Under the pieces are notes generated by a model, which was given only the letters and a program-made list of their open reading frames with translations, searched no databases and was not told where the DNA came from. A program made the position numbers and the translations under genes. A DNA stretch of 64,000 bases. Origin: Isoptericola peretonis. Its GTDB lineage: Bacteria; Actinomycetota; Actinomycetes; Actinomycetales; Cellulomonadaceae. Shown here in pieces: positions 7,575 to 16,527 of the stretch (position 1 is the first letter of the stretch; the number at the start of each line of letters is the position of its first letter). Location: positions 62,001 through 126,000 of the forward strand of contig JALQCY010000008.1 in assembly GCA_023241745.1 (NCBI GenBank), given 5' to 3'.

Positions 7575-8519
7575 ATGCGAAGTGACGATGCGGCGACGTT
7601 CGACTCGGAGGAGCTGCGGATCCAGATCCCGGCGGGCGGCTGGGTCGTCGGCACGGTACGGAAGCCAGCCGACGAGTCGCCGCGCGCGGTCGTCGTGATC
7701 CACCCCGCCACGGCGGTCCCCGAGCGCCTGTACACGGGGTTCGCGGAGTTCCTCGCGACGCGCGGGTACGTGGCCGTGACGTACGACTACCGCGGCACCG
7801 GCCGGTCGGGCAGCCCGCGCGACCACCGAGGCCTGCGCATGAGGGACTAGATGGCCGACGACGTCCCCGCCGTCGCCGCGTGGGCTCGCCCGCGGTTCGG
7901 CGACGTGCCGCAGCTGGCCGTCGGGCACAGCATCGGCGGGCATGCGCTGGCGCTGGGTCATGGGTCGCGCGGCCTGGCCGGGTTCGTGACGGTCGCGTCG
8001 CACGCCGGCGTGGCGGCCACCATCCCGGACCGCACCGAGCGAGCGCGCGTCGCGCTGATCCTGCGGGCACTGGGGCCCGCGACGGCACGACTGCTCGGGT
8101 TCGTGCCCGGCCGCCGTATGGGCCTCGAGGAGGACATGCCCGCCGCGGCGATGCTGGAGTGGAGCCGCTGGTCGCGGCTGCCGGGGTACTTCTTCGACGA
8201 CCCGACGATGAACGCCGCCGCGGACGCCGCGCGCGTCACCGGCGACGTGCTCGCCGTCGGCTTCACCGACGACCCGTGGGCCACGCCCGCGCAGATCGAG
8301 GCGATCACCGACCACCTCACTGCCGCGCACGTGGAGCGACGCACCTGGAGCCCCGCCGACGGCGGCGCGGAGACGATCGGCCACATGGGCTTCTTCCGCC
8401 GCGGGCTGCGCGAGACCCTGTGGCCGGAGCTGCTCGCGTGGCCCGACGCGCGGGCCGAGGCCGCCCCCGCACAGCAGGACTCGGCAGTCCGCCTCCGGGG
8501 CAAGAAGGCCCGCCGATGA
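7575..8519 (+). pseudogene. Alpha/beta hydrolase interrupted by an in-frame TAG
   Basis: One continuous reading frame encodes an alpha/beta hydrolase of about 314 residues except for a TAG at 7848-7850. Before it: IQIPAGGWVVGTVRKP, HPATAVPERLYTGFAEFLAT, then YVAVTYDYRGTGRSG (the usual beta4-DYRGxGxS block) and HRGLRMRD. After it: MADDVPAVAAWA and the nucleophile elbow GHSIGG with the catalytic Ser, then D in FTDDPWATP and H in GHMGFFRR. Relatives have Trp at the stop position (LRDW-type), so TGG to TAG is the simplest explanation. ATG 7851 could allow a headless product. AAGG lies 8 nt before ATG 7575. A MarR gene overlaps the end by 4 nt. Confidence 0.8.
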
Positions 8520-8971
8520 CGGACGACCGGCAGCGGCCGCCGCGGCTGGTGTTCCTCACCACCGCAGCGGAGCGCCAGATGAGGCGATGGATCGCGCGGC
8601 GCGGCGCCGGGCCCACCAGCGTCCCCGGGAACGGACACGGCATCGGCGCCCCGGCCGCCGGCGTACTGCTCCACCTCGCCGACCACCCCGACGCGACGGT
8701 CGGCGAGGTGACGGCCGCCCTGCGGGCCTCCCCCGCAGGCGCCAGCGGCCTGCTGGCCCGGATGGAGCGCGCCGACCTCGTGCGCCGTCGCACCGACCCC
8801 GACGACCGGCGCACGGTCCGCCTGGACCTCACGCCCGCCGGCACCGCGGCGCTGGACGACGTCCGCGCCGCGCTGGCCGAGCTGAACGACCGCCTCACCG
8901 ACGGCGTCAGCCCCGACGAGCTGGCCACCGTCGCCCGCTGGCTCGAGCACGTGACGCGCACGCTCCCTTAG
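8516..8971 (+). CDS. MarR-family transcriptional regulator, 151 aa
   Basis: Winged-helix protein with the MarR core: AAGVLLHLADHPDATVGEVT (helices 2-3), RASPAGASGLLARMERADLV (recognition helix and turn), then the wing RRRTDPDDRRTVRLDLTPAG. Its start overlaps the hydrolase stop in an ATGA, so the two are translationally coupled and MarR may control the hydrolase operon. MarR proteins bind palindromic operators as dimers and usually release on binding phenolic or lipophilic ligands. With the hydrolase broken, the regulator may now be an orphan. Confidence 0.85.
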   Translation: MTDDRQRPPRLVFLTTAAERQMRRWIARRGAGPTSVPGNGHGIGAPAAGVLLHLADHPDATVGEVTAALRASPAGASGLLARMERADLVRRRTDPDDRRTVRLDLTPAGTAALDDVRAALAELNDRLTDGVSPDELATVARWLEHVTRTLP

Positions 8972-9039
8972 GTGCGGCCGGCGCCCCTCGACCTGTCGAC
9001 GCGTCTCGTGACCGACGCGCCATCGCGCCGACGACTGGC

Positions 9040-9873
9040 CTACTCCCCCTCACCCAACCGTTGCGCAATCGAGACCAGGTGGGCATGGGCGTACTCGCAC
9101 ACCAGCGCATGCCGGTAGACGAGCTGGGGCACGTCCACGTTCGTGTCCATCCACAGGCTCAGGCCACCCATCTTCCAGTGCTCGAACGTGTCGTCGCCGG
9201 TCAGCACGGCGAGGATCCCGAGGAAGGAGTCGTCGAAGCGCAGCGAGTGGATCGCGCGACGGAACTCCTCGAGGCTCAGCGCCATGCAGAACGGGATGTT
9301 CATCAGGCACAGGGCGGTCTGGATGTCGAGGCGCATCAGCCGGGGGCGGCGTCGTTCGGGGTCGAGGTCCGGCACGTCGAGCTGGGCGAAGTTGAGACGG
9401 TCGGGCGCGGTGATGTCCACCCCCTCGAGCGCGATGAGCACGTCGTAGACGTTGACGTCGTGCTCGACCACCGCGTTGTCGCCCAGGCCGGCGAGCGTCG
9501 TCGGCCGCAGCGTGACCGGTTCGATGGCGGCCGGGGTGTTGCGGATGATGAAGTTCACCAGGTTCGTCTCCACCACGAAGTGGCGGATCAGCAGCTCGAC
9601 GGCGTCCGGCGCCACGAACCGGCGCAGGAACCACAGGCACAGCGCGTCCATGGTGCCCAGCGACATCCACCTGCCCGGCACCACCCGCTTGATGACCGAG
9701 AGCACGGCCACCAGCACCCGGGAGACGATCCGCGCCACCGGGTACAGCCACCGCCGGGAGAGCCGGCGCTGGTCGTCGATGATCATCCGCACCAGCGGCT
9801 TCTCGAGCGGGACCGCGGGGTCGGCGTAGATCGCCTCCCACATGCTCGGGTCGGACCTCACGAACTCAGGCAA
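9040..9873 (-). CDS. Unrecognised protein of KAS III/diiron unit, 277 aa
   Basis: Last gene of a three-gene minus-strand unit, 31 nt after the diiron-protein gene. I do not recognise the family. Visible features: an N-terminal segment with paired Arg and a hydrophobic helix (RIVSRVLVAVLSVIKRVVPG, residues 48-67), a domain with FLRRFVAPDAVELLIRHFVV and ETNLVNFIIRN, and conserved-looking acidic/histidine pairs (VEHDVNVYDVL, DDTFEHWK). It may be a peripheral membrane protein acting on the lipid product of its partners. The start is taken as TTG 9873 with GGAG about 9 nt upstream; GTG 9861 and ATG 9843 are possible. Confidence 0.65.
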   Translation of the reverse strand: MPEFVRSDPSMWEAIYADPAVPLEKPLVRMIIDDQRRLSRRWLYPVARIVSRVLVAVLSVIKRVVPGRWMSLGTMDALCLWFLRRFVAPDAVELLIRHFVVETNLVNFIIRNTPAAIEPVTLRPTTLAGLGDNAVVEHDVNVYDVLIALEGVDITAPDRLNFAQLDVPDLDPERRRPRLMRLDIQTALCLMNIPFCMALSLEEFRRAIHSLRFDDSFLGILAVLTGDDTFEHWKMGGLSLWMDTNVDVPQLVYRHALVCEYAHAHLVSIAQRLGEGE

Positions 9874-9904
9874 CGGACACGCTCCGCTCTCTCGTCAGGG
9901 GTGG

Positions 9905-10609
9905 TCAGATCTCGTCCAGCTCGGTCAGCTGCATCACGTAGAGCCGGGCCACCACCCGCGCGCAGGTGACGATGGCGTCGGCCGCGGCGTCGTCGATCCG
10001 GTCGGACGTGAGGATGGCGTCCAGCGTGCCGGTGTGCTCGGCGTCGGCGTCCTGGTGGTAGGCCATGAAGTGCACCTGGTTGTCCGCCAGCCCGAGCACC
10101 TCCTGGAACCGCCGAGCCCACACCCCGGCCTTCTGCGCGCCGAGGCCCTCGATGATGAACATCGCGCCGAGACACCCGACCGGGTTCGGCCGGCTCGCCT
10201 CGTGGAACATGTAGCCCGACAGCGCCTGCGAGCCGACGTTCTTCCGGCCGGCGCGCAACGCCTCGAGGGAGCCGCCGACGGCGACGTAGTCGCGCTCGAG
10301 GAGCAGGTGGTCGCGGTGTTCCTCCAGCGCGTGCGAGATGGCGGCCGAGCGGAGGTCGAAGTGGTCCATGTCGAAGTTCGACGCCGCCCGCGCGATCCAC
10401 AGCGACCCGTCGACCACCTGCTGGCGCAAGTTGTGCAGCAGTCGCTGGTAGTCGGCCACCGTCACGTCCCCGGCGGCGAGCGCCCGCAGGATCGGCACCT
10501 CCTCCAGCCGGGCCTCGAACTCCGTCCAGACGTCGGCGAGCCGGGCGAGCAGCCCGGCCCGGTCCGGCTGGGGCGGGCGGTAGCCCTCGACGGTCTCGGT
10601 GGTGGTCAC
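9905..10609 (-). CDS. Haem-oxygenase-like diiron oxidase/oxygenase candidate, 234 aa
   Basis: All-helical protein with metal-ligand motifs of the HDO superfamily (TenA-like fold; UndA, BesC and SznF are characterised members): SHALEEHRDHLLLERDY (E96/E97, H98, H101), FIIEGLGAQ (E154), and VHFMAYHQDADAEHTG (H180, H185, D189, H192). Such enzymes use two irons and O2 to oxidise amino acids or fatty acids, including decarboxylation to alkenes. GTG 10609 overlaps the stop of the ketosynthase gene in a GTGA with AAGGAG 6 nt upstream, so the two are co-translated. The likely substrate is the ketosynthase product or a related acyl chain; this is inference. Confidence 0.75.
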   Translation of the reverse strand: MTTTETVEGYRPPQPDRAGLLARLADVWTEFEARLEEVPILRALAAGDVTVADYQRLLHNLRQQVVDGSLWIARAASNFDMDHFDLRSAAISHALEEHRDHLLLERDYVAVGGSLEALRAGRKNVGSQALSGYMFHEASRPNPVGCLGAMFIIEGLGAQKAGVWARRFQEVLGLADNQVHFMAYHQDADAEHTGTLDAILTSDRIDDAAADAIVTCARVVARLYVMQLTELDEI

Positions 10610-11736
10610 GTGGTGCTCCTTCGCGGTTCGACGACGGTCAGGTGGGCGAAGCCGAACGAGAACCGTCCGGACTCGGGGACGGCGAGGAGGATCGTCTCCC
10701 CCGGCGCGAAGCGCCCGGTGCGCCAGGCTTCCTCCAGCGCGATGAAGATGCTCGCGGCGCCGGTGTTGCCGCAGGTCTCCAGGTTGGAGAACCAGCGGCT
10801 GGTGTCCATGCCGGGGATCCGTGCGCTCAGCGCGTCGAACACCAGGTCGCGGAAAGCGTTGGTGCTGTAGTGGCAGAGCACGTGGTCGAGCTTCTTGAGG
10901 TCGACGAGGCCGCGGTCGACGAGCTCCTCGAACTGCGCCAGCCCTGCCGCGGCGAGCTCGTCGAGCACGGCCGTCTCCTGGCGGATCTGCAGCAGGCCGG
11001 CCTTCTCGGCGGTGGCCACGTCGTCGTAGTCCTGCCAGGTCCGCCCCGCGACGGCGGTGGGCCCGTCGAGGCCGGCACGCATGCAGACCTCGTGCTCGTG
11101 CGCGAGGGAGACCTGCCGGATCCAGTCCACGCGCAGCGACGGCCGGTCGGGTCGGGGCTGGAACTCGACGATTGCCGCACCCGCGCCGTCGGAGAGCATC
11201 CACCGCAGGAAGTGGGCGTCGAGGTGATCCTCGACGCCCTCGAAACGCCGCTGGTGCAGCCAGCGGCTGGACAGCTCCGACCCCACGACAGCGGCCCGCG
11301 GGTGCTCGCCGAGCCGCACCTTGCTCACCGCCGCGTCGAGCGCGGCGATGCTGGACGCGCACACCCCGCTCGCCGTCAGCACCTGCATGGGGCCGCCACC
11401 GAGCCGCCCGTGCACCATCGAGGCGAAGCCCGGCACCAGCAGGTCGCCCTGCGTGGTGGCGCAGGCGAGCATGCCCAGGTCACTGGCGGTGATCCCCCGA
11501 TCGGTGAGCGCGTCCTCGATCGCATGGACCGCGAGCTCCTCGTTCAGCTCGGTGGTGCGGCCCTCGTCGTCCAGCGCGTAGTACCGCTGCCGGATGCCGT
11601 TGGCGCGCTGGACACGGGCGCGCAAGCCGTCCGTGCGCCGGTCCACACCGCCCAGACGGCGCGCCACGTCGTCGTTGGACACCGGTTCTCCAGGGAGGTA
11701 CCGGCCGAGCCCGGTCAGGTAAGCGGTCGCTGACAT
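10606..11736 (-). CDS. Beta-ketoacyl-ACP synthase III-like enzyme, 376 aa
   Basis: Thiolase-fold condensing enzyme. The nucleophile is C126 in LTASGVCASS, with the catalytic His in CHYSTNAFRD and Asn in ETCGNTGAAS, giving the Cys-His-Asn triad of KAS III/OleA/DarB-type enzymes. The length is slightly above FabH (about 320 aa). It differs from housekeeping FabH by the absence of acpP/fabD/fabF neighbours and by coupling to a diiron-oxidase-like gene, so a secondary pathway is more likely. ATG 11736 begins MSATAYLTGLGRYLPGEPVS, the normal N-terminus; the frame upstream to 11874 looks non-coding. It is transcribed divergently from the PL8 lyase. Confidence 0.85.
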   Translation of the reverse strand: MSATAYLTGLGRYLPGEPVSNDDVARRLGGVDRRTDGLRARVQRANGIRQRYYALDDEGRTTELNEELAVHAIEDALTDRGITASDLGMLACATTQGDLLVPGFASMVHGRLGGGPMQVLTASGVCASSIAALDAAVSKVRLGEHPRAAVVGSELSSRWLHQRRFEGVEDHLDAHFLRWMLSDGAGAAIVEFQPRPDRPSLRVDWIRQVSLAHEHEVCMRAGLDGPTAVAGRTWQDYDDVATAEKAGLLQIRQETAVLDELAAAGLAQFEELVDRGLVDLKKLDHVLCHYSTNAFRDLVFDALSARIPGMDTSRWFSNLETCGNTGAASIFIALEEAWRTGRFAPGETILLAVPESGRFSFGFAHLTVVEPRRSTT

Positions 11737-11872
11737 GGGGTTATTCAGCCACACCCGACGAGTTCCGTCACCAGTTCGCAGCACGTGGACATGTCTGCGC
11801 TCACGGAAATGATTGCCACGGACCGCGCCACCTTGGTTGGATGTTGACAGCCGTCGAACAAGGGAGTTCGTC

Positions 11873-14410
11873 ATGCCGCAGCTGTCCCGCCGTCAGGTCC
11901 TCGCGCTGGTGCCCGCGGGAGCGTTCGTCGCGATCGCGGCACCGCTCCGTGCGCACGCGAATGCGCCGTCCGACCACGTCCGCCTGCTGGCGAACGCGCG
12001 GGCGATCTTCGCCGGCACGGCGGAGTCGAACGCGCGGCCGGAGGCCGCGGCGAGGCTCGCCGCGATCCACTCCGCGGCGCGCTCGCACCTGGCCGGCCTG
12101 GACGCCGCAGGCCCGGGCGAGCTGTTCGCCGGCGTCCCGCTCGGCACCAGCGACCCGAACCTCAGCACGTCGTTCCTGCGGCTGTACGAGATCGCGCTGG
12201 CGACGTGCACGCCGGGCTACGCGTCCGATCTGGTGGGGAACGCCGCCGTCCAGCGCCGCGTGCTCGACGGTCTCGAGTGGCTCCACGCGCACCACTACGG
12301 CGACCAGGCCGCCGGCTACTACGGCAACTGGTTCACCTGGGAGATCGGCGTCTCCGCGAGCGTCAGCAAGACGTTCGCGCTGCTGGCCGACCGCATCGCG
12401 GCGGAACGGCCGGGCCTCGTCCCGACGTACGTCGCGTCGATGGACGCGTACCTGCGCAACGGGACGGGCGGCGACGTCGACCTCGACTCCCGGTTCCACA
12501 CCGGCGCGAACCTCGCCGACATCACGACGAACCGCATCCTGCAGGGCGCGGTCACCGGCGACGACGCCCGGGTGTCGAAGGCGATCGCCGACCAGTCGAC
12601 GGTGTTCGCGACGATCGACCCCTACGACCTGCAGCACGGCAACACCGACGGCTACTACGCGGACGGCTCGTTCATCCAGCACCACTCGGTGGCCTACACC
12701 GGCTCGTACGGGCGCACCCTGCTGACCCGCGTCGTGCAGACCGTCAAGCTGCTCGACAGCACCTCCGCGGCCCCGGGCACCGAGCTGCCCGACGTCGTCC
12801 ACGGCTGGGTCCGCGACGGGTTCGCGCCCGTCATCGTCGACGGCTGGATGATGGAGATCGTCAAGGGCCGCGCCGTGTCGCGCACCGGCAGCGGGTACGC
12901 CGACGTCGCCACTGTCCTCGAGGCCGCGGTGGACCTGACCGCCTACGTCAGCCGCGCCAACGCCGCCGCCCTGGGCGCGTACGTCCGCCACCTCGCGACG
13001 GCGTCGCCCACGCCGCCCGACCCCGCCCGCTTCGTCTCACCCGTGAGCGCCGTCCGCTACGCCGACCTGCTCGCGGACGCGGGCGCGCCCGCCGCGGACC
13101 TCAACCCGCCCGAGCGCTCGGTCGGCCTCAACGCGATGGACCGCACCGTGCACCGCCGCCCCGGGTACACGTTCGCGCTGGCGCGCAGCTCCGACCGGAT
13201 CAGCCGGTACGAGTACATGAACGGCGAGAACCTCCGGCCGTGGTTCCAGGGCGACGGCGCGTTCTCCCTCTACCTCGCCGGCCAGGACCACACGCAGGCG
13301 TTCGGCGTCGACTTCTACACCACCGTCTCGCCGTACCGCCTGCCCGGCACCACCGTGCCCGTCGAGGAGCGGCGCACCGTCCCCGAGCTGTACGGGCGGT
13401 TCTGGTACGAGAACCCCGGCCACCCGCTCGGGTTCACGTCGTCGTCCGAGTCGCAGAACACGTACGTCTACTTCCCGCGCGGCACTAACTCCTTCTCCGG
13501 GGGCGCCACGCTCGGCGCCTACGGCGCCGCCGGCATGGTGCTGTCCGACGACGTCCCCTTCGTCGACGCCCAGGCCGGCGTCCTGCCCGCCGACTTCGCC
13601 ACGTACGCGAACGCCCGCGCGACCAAGTCCTGGTTCCTGTTGGACGACGAGGTCGTCGTCCTCGCGGCGGGGATCCACGACCCGCACGGCCGCGGCGTCG
13701 TCACGAGCCTCGACTCGCGCATCGCCGCGCCCGGCGACGGCGTCGTCGTCACCGGACGTCGCGCCGACGGGAGCCCGTGGTCTCCGGGCGACGGCGCCGC
13801 GCGCCTCGACCGGCTGCGGTGGGACAACCCCGGGCAGGGCGTGGCCGTGGGCTATGTCGTCCTCGACTCCGAGCCGCTGCGCGTGACGCTCGAGGACGTG
13901 ACCCGCAGCCGCCGCGTCGTCCGCGCCTCGAACCCCGACACGGCGGTGACGAAGCGGGTGTTCACGGCCGCCGTCGAGCACGGCGCGGGCCCCTCGACGC
14001 TGGCGTACGCGATCGTGCCCGGGGCCACCGAGCGCCGGCTCGCCGCCTACGGACAGGGCGGGCCGCTCGCCGTGCTCGCCAACGACGAGCGGGTGCAGGC
14101 CGTGCGGCACCACGGCCTCGGCCTCACCGCCGCGAACGTGTTCTCCGGCCGCGCGCGGGTGCGGAACCTGGCGATCGACGGTCCGGCGTCGGTCCTGGTG
14201 CGGGACGACGACGGCACCACCTCCGTGGCGCTGTCCGACCCGACGATGCGGCGCGACGCCGTCACGCTGACCCTCCGCGGCCGACACCTTGACGTCGTCT
14301 CGGCCGACGACGGTGTCGTCGTGCGCCGCGTGCCCGGCGGCACCGAGGTGCGCGCCCGCACGCGCCAGGCCTACGGCGCGAGCCTCACCGCGACGCTGCA
14401 CCTGCGCTGA
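11873..14410 (+). CDS. Polysaccharide lyase family 8, TAT-exported, 845 aa
   Basis: N-terminal LSRRQVLALVPAGAFVAIAA is a twin-arginine signal ending near AHA. The (alpha/alpha) barrel carries the PL8 active site: GNWFTWEIG with N152/W153, NLADITTNRI, and DGSFIQHH then YTGSYG giving the catalytic His (about 270) and Tyr. The aromatic/Arg patch YEYMNGENLRPWFQGDGAF follows, then the beta-sandwich and C-terminal domains. PL8 enzymes eliminate uronic acid or xanthan-type bonds (hyaluronan, chondroitin, xanthan); substrate cannot be told from sequence alone. AGGGAG lies 6 nt before ATG 11873. It stands alone, without sugar transport genes beside it. Confidence 0.9.
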   Translation: MPQLSRRQVLALVPAGAFVAIAAPLRAHANAPSDHVRLLANARAIFAGTAESNARPEAAARLAAIHSAARSHLAGLDAAGPGELFAGVPLGTSDPNLSTSFLRLYEIALATCTPGYASDLVGNAAVQRRVLDGLEWLHAHHYGDQAAGYYGNWFTWEIGVSASVSKTFALLADRIAAERPGLVPTYVASMDAYLRNGTGGDVDLDSRFHTGANLADITTNRILQGAVTGDDARVSKAIADQSTVFATIDPYDLQHGNTDGYYADGSFIQHHSVAYTGSYGRTLLTRVVQTVKLLDSTSAAPGTELPDVVHGWVRDGFAPVIVDGWMMEIVKGRAVSRTGSGYADVATVLEAAVDLTAYVSRANAAALGAYVRHLATASPTPPDPARFVSPVSAVRYADLLADAGAPAADLNPPERSVGLNAMDRTVHRRPGYTFALARSSDRISRYEYMNGENLRPWFQGDGAFSLYLAGQDHTQAFGVDFYTTVSPYRLPGTTVPVEERRTVPELYGRFWYENPGHPLGFTSSSESQNTYVYFPRGTNSFSGGATLGAYGAAGMVLSDDVPFVDAQAGVLPADFATYANARATKSWFLLDDEVVVLAAGIHDPHGRGVVTSLDSRIAAPGDGVVVTGRRADGSPWSPGDGAARLDRLRWDNPGQGVAVGYVVLDSEPLRVTLEDVTRSRRVVRASNPDTAVTKRVFTAAVEHGAGPSTLAYAIVPGATERRLAAYGQGGPLAVLANDERVQAVRHHGLGLTAANVFSGRARVRNLAIDGPASVLVRDDDGTTSVALSDPTMRRDAVTLTLRGRHLDVVSADDGVVVRRVPGGTEVRARTRQAYGASLTATLHLR

Positions 14411-14439
14411 CGGCCCCGACGTCGACGAGCTGTGCCCTG

Positions 14440-14454
14440 GTCCCCTTCGGGGAC
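14440..14454 (+). terminator. Small GC hairpin after PL8 gene
   Basis: GTCCCC-TTC-GGGGAC, 30 nt after the lyase stop. No T-tract. A plausible weak terminator. Confidence 0.4.
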
Positions 14455-14584
14455 GGGCGACGGCGCGTCGACGTGGTTCGCCGCGCGCCCCGGGTCGTCG
14501 GCCCCTACTGTCGGCCCGTCGGTGATGAGCGCCCGCCGACGCGGTCGACGACGGCGACCGTGCGACGGCGAAGGAGAGGGCACC

Positions 14585-15445
14585 ATGACCGACCCGAGGG
14601 GTTCGGACGAGCAGTCCACGCCGGCGTACGGCTGGCGGCGGTTCTGGGACCGCGGCGGGTGGTGGCGCGCGTTCGGCTTCGCGGTGCTCTACATCGCGGT
14701 GTTCCTCGTCGTGGGCTGGCTGATCGGCCGCCTCAGGCTGGGGCCGGCGAGCGCGGAGGCCGCCCTGGACTCCCCCGGGGCGGTGTTCTTCGGCCTCGCG
14801 CTGCCGATCCTCGTCATGGGGCTGCTGCTGGTCGTGTTCGTCGTGAGCATGGGGTGGCGGCGTGAGGTGTTCGGCCCGCAGCCGGTCGCCGGGAAGCGCT
14901 GGATGTGGGTCGCCGTCGTCCTCGTCCTGGTCCCGGTGGTGCTGCACGTCGCCGCCACGAGCTGGTCGTCGTACAGCGTGCCGGTGGTGCTGACGGTGCT
15001 GTTCCTGGGGCTGTGCGTCGGCCTCGCCGAGGAGCTGCTGGCCCGCGGCGTGGCCGTGGTCATGCTGCGGCGCGCGGGCTACGGGGAGAAGGCCGTGATG
15101 GTGCTGTCCTCCGTGCTGTTCGGGCTGCTGCACGCCAGCAACCTGGTCTCCGGCCAGGACCTCACGACGGTCGGCGTGACGGTCGTGTACGCGTTCGGCT
15201 TCGGCACGATGATGTACCTGTCGATGCGCGTCACCGGCAGCATCGTGCCCGCGATCCTGCTGCACGCCGCCACCGACCCCACGGCGATCCTCGCGACCGG
15301 CGGGGTCGACACGCACGGCGCGATCGCCGGCGCCGAGTCGCTCAACGCGCTGGCCGGCGCGTTCAACCTCGTCTTCGTGGTGGTGGCGGTCGTGGCGATC
15401 TTCCTCGTGTCCGGGCGGGCCCGGACGCCGCGCCCGGCCGCGTAG
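14585..15445 (+). CDS. CPBP intramembrane metalloprotease, 286 aa
   Basis: Polytopic membrane protein of about seven helices with the three CPBP (Abi/CAAX protease) motifs: AEELLARG (EExxxR), FGLLHASN (FxxxH) and LLHAATD (HxxxD). The two Glu and two His residues are the catalytic/zinc-binding set. Family members process prenylated or signal-peptide-derived substrates; bacterial ones are often tied to bacteriocin self-immunity, but no peptide gene is nearby. AGGAGAGGG precedes ATG 14585, which is preferred to the longer frame from 14432. Confidence 0.85.
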   Translation: MTDPRGSDEQSTPAYGWRRFWDRGGWWRAFGFAVLYIAVFLVVGWLIGRLRLGPASAEAALDSPGAVFFGLALPILVMGLLLVVFVVSMGWRREVFGPQPVAGKRWMWVAVVLVLVPVVLHVAATSWSSYSVPVVLTVLFLGLCVGLAEELLARGVAVVMLRRAGYGEKAVMVLSSVLFGLLHASNLVSGQDLTTVGVTVVYAFGFGTMMYLSMRVTGSIVPAILLHAATDPTAILATGGVDTHGAIAGAESLNALAGAFNLVFVVVAVVAIFLVSGRARTPRPAA

Positions 15446-15479
15446 AGTCAGCGCCGCCACACCGACGAAGGAGACACCG

Positions 15480-16520
15480 TTGCGCACCGTCCACGCCTAC
15501 GCCGCGCCGTCCGCGACCGAGCCGCTGGTCCCCACCACCATCGAGCGTCGCGACGTCGGCCCGAAGGACGTCCTGATCGCCATCCGCTACGCGGGGATCT
15601 GCCACTCCGACATCCACACGGTGCGCGGCGACTGGGGCCCCATCACCTACCCGCAGGTGGTGGGCCACGAGATCGTCGGCGAGGTCGTCGAGGTGGGCCC
15701 CGCCGTCTCGAAGCACGCCGTGGGCGACCGCGTCGGCGTGGGCTGCATGGTCGACTCGTGCCGCGAGTGCGACAACTGCCGCGCCGGCATGGAGAACTAC
15801 TGCCTCAACGGCAGCACCGACACGTACGCCGCCGTCGACCGGGACGGCACCATCACCCAGGGCGGCTACTCGACGCACGTCGTCGTCGACGAGGACTTCG
15901 TCCTCCGCCTCCCCGACGCGGTGGACTACGCGGCCGCGGCCCCGCTGCTGTGCGCGGGCATCACCACGTACTCCCCGCTCGCGCACTGGAAGGCGGGCCC
16001 CGGCACGCGGGTCGCCGTCGTGGGCATGGGCGGCCTCGGCCACATGGCCGTCAAGATCGCCGCCGCCATGGGCGCCGAGGTCACCGTGCTCTCGCGCACG
16101 CTCGCGAAGAAGGACGACGGCCTCGCCTTCGGCGCGCAGGACTACTACGCGACCGACGACGACGCCACGTTCGAGGCGCTCGCCGACCGGTTCGACCTCC
16201 TGGTCAACACGGTCAGCGCGCCGCTCGACGTGGACCGCTACCTGCGGCTCCTGCGCCTCGACGGCACGATGATCAACGTCGGCGCCCCGCCGGAGCCGAT
16301 GCCCGTCACGATGTTCACGCTGTTCGGCAACCGCCGCTCGTTCGCCGGCTCCACCATCGGGTCGATCGCCGAGACGCAGGAGATGCTCGACTTCTGCGCC
16401 GAGCACGGCATCGCCCCCGAGACGGAGCTCATCGCCGCGGACCAGATCAACGACGCCTACGAGCGCGTGCTCTCGGGCGACGTGCGGTACCGGTTCGTCA
16501 TCGACACCACCACCCTGTAG
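15480..16520 (+). CDS. Zinc-dependent alcohol dehydrogenase (MDR), 346 aa
   Basis: Medium-chain dehydrogenase of the cinnamyl-alcohol/YahK type: catalytic zinc ligands C41 (GICHSDIHT) and H63/E64 (VGHEIVGEVVEVG), structural zinc cysteines C94, C97, C100 and C108 (SCRECDNCRAGMENYC), and a Rossmann nucleotide site GMGGLGHMAVKIAA. The lack of a clear acidic residue after the first strand fits NADP(H) preference, as in aldehyde reductases of this group. Start TTG 15480 has AAGGAG 6 nt upstream. It follows the CPBP gene by 34 nt and is convergent with the SDR gene, 7 nt apart. Confidence 0.9.
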   Translation: MRTVHAYAAPSATEPLVPTTIERRDVGPKDVLIAIRYAGICHSDIHTVRGDWGPITYPQVVGHEIVGEVVEVGPAVSKHAVGDRVGVGCMVDSCRECDNCRAGMENYCLNGSTDTYAAVDRDGTITQGGYSTHVVVDEDFVLRLPDAVDYAAAAPLLCAGITTYSPLAHWKAGPGTRVAVVGMGGLGHMAVKIAAAMGAEVTVLSRTLAKKDDGLAFGAQDYYATDDDATFEALADRFDLLVNTVSAPLDVDRYLRLLRLDGTMINVGAPPEPMPVTMFTLFGNRRSFAGSTIGSIAETQEMLDFCAEHGIAPETELIAADQINDAYERVLSGDVRYRFVIDTTTL

Positions 16521-16527
16521 CGGACGC

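Noticed and set aside
1..8519. Active prophage or integrative element
   Set aside because: No integrase, attachment repeats, structural or replication genes are visible; only fragments remain within the window.
13037..15487. Very long minus-strand open frame across the PL8 and CPBP genes
   Set aside because: Low-complexity Arg/Gly/Val/Ala-rich translation with no domain; it is the GC-rich shadow of well-supported plus-strand genes.
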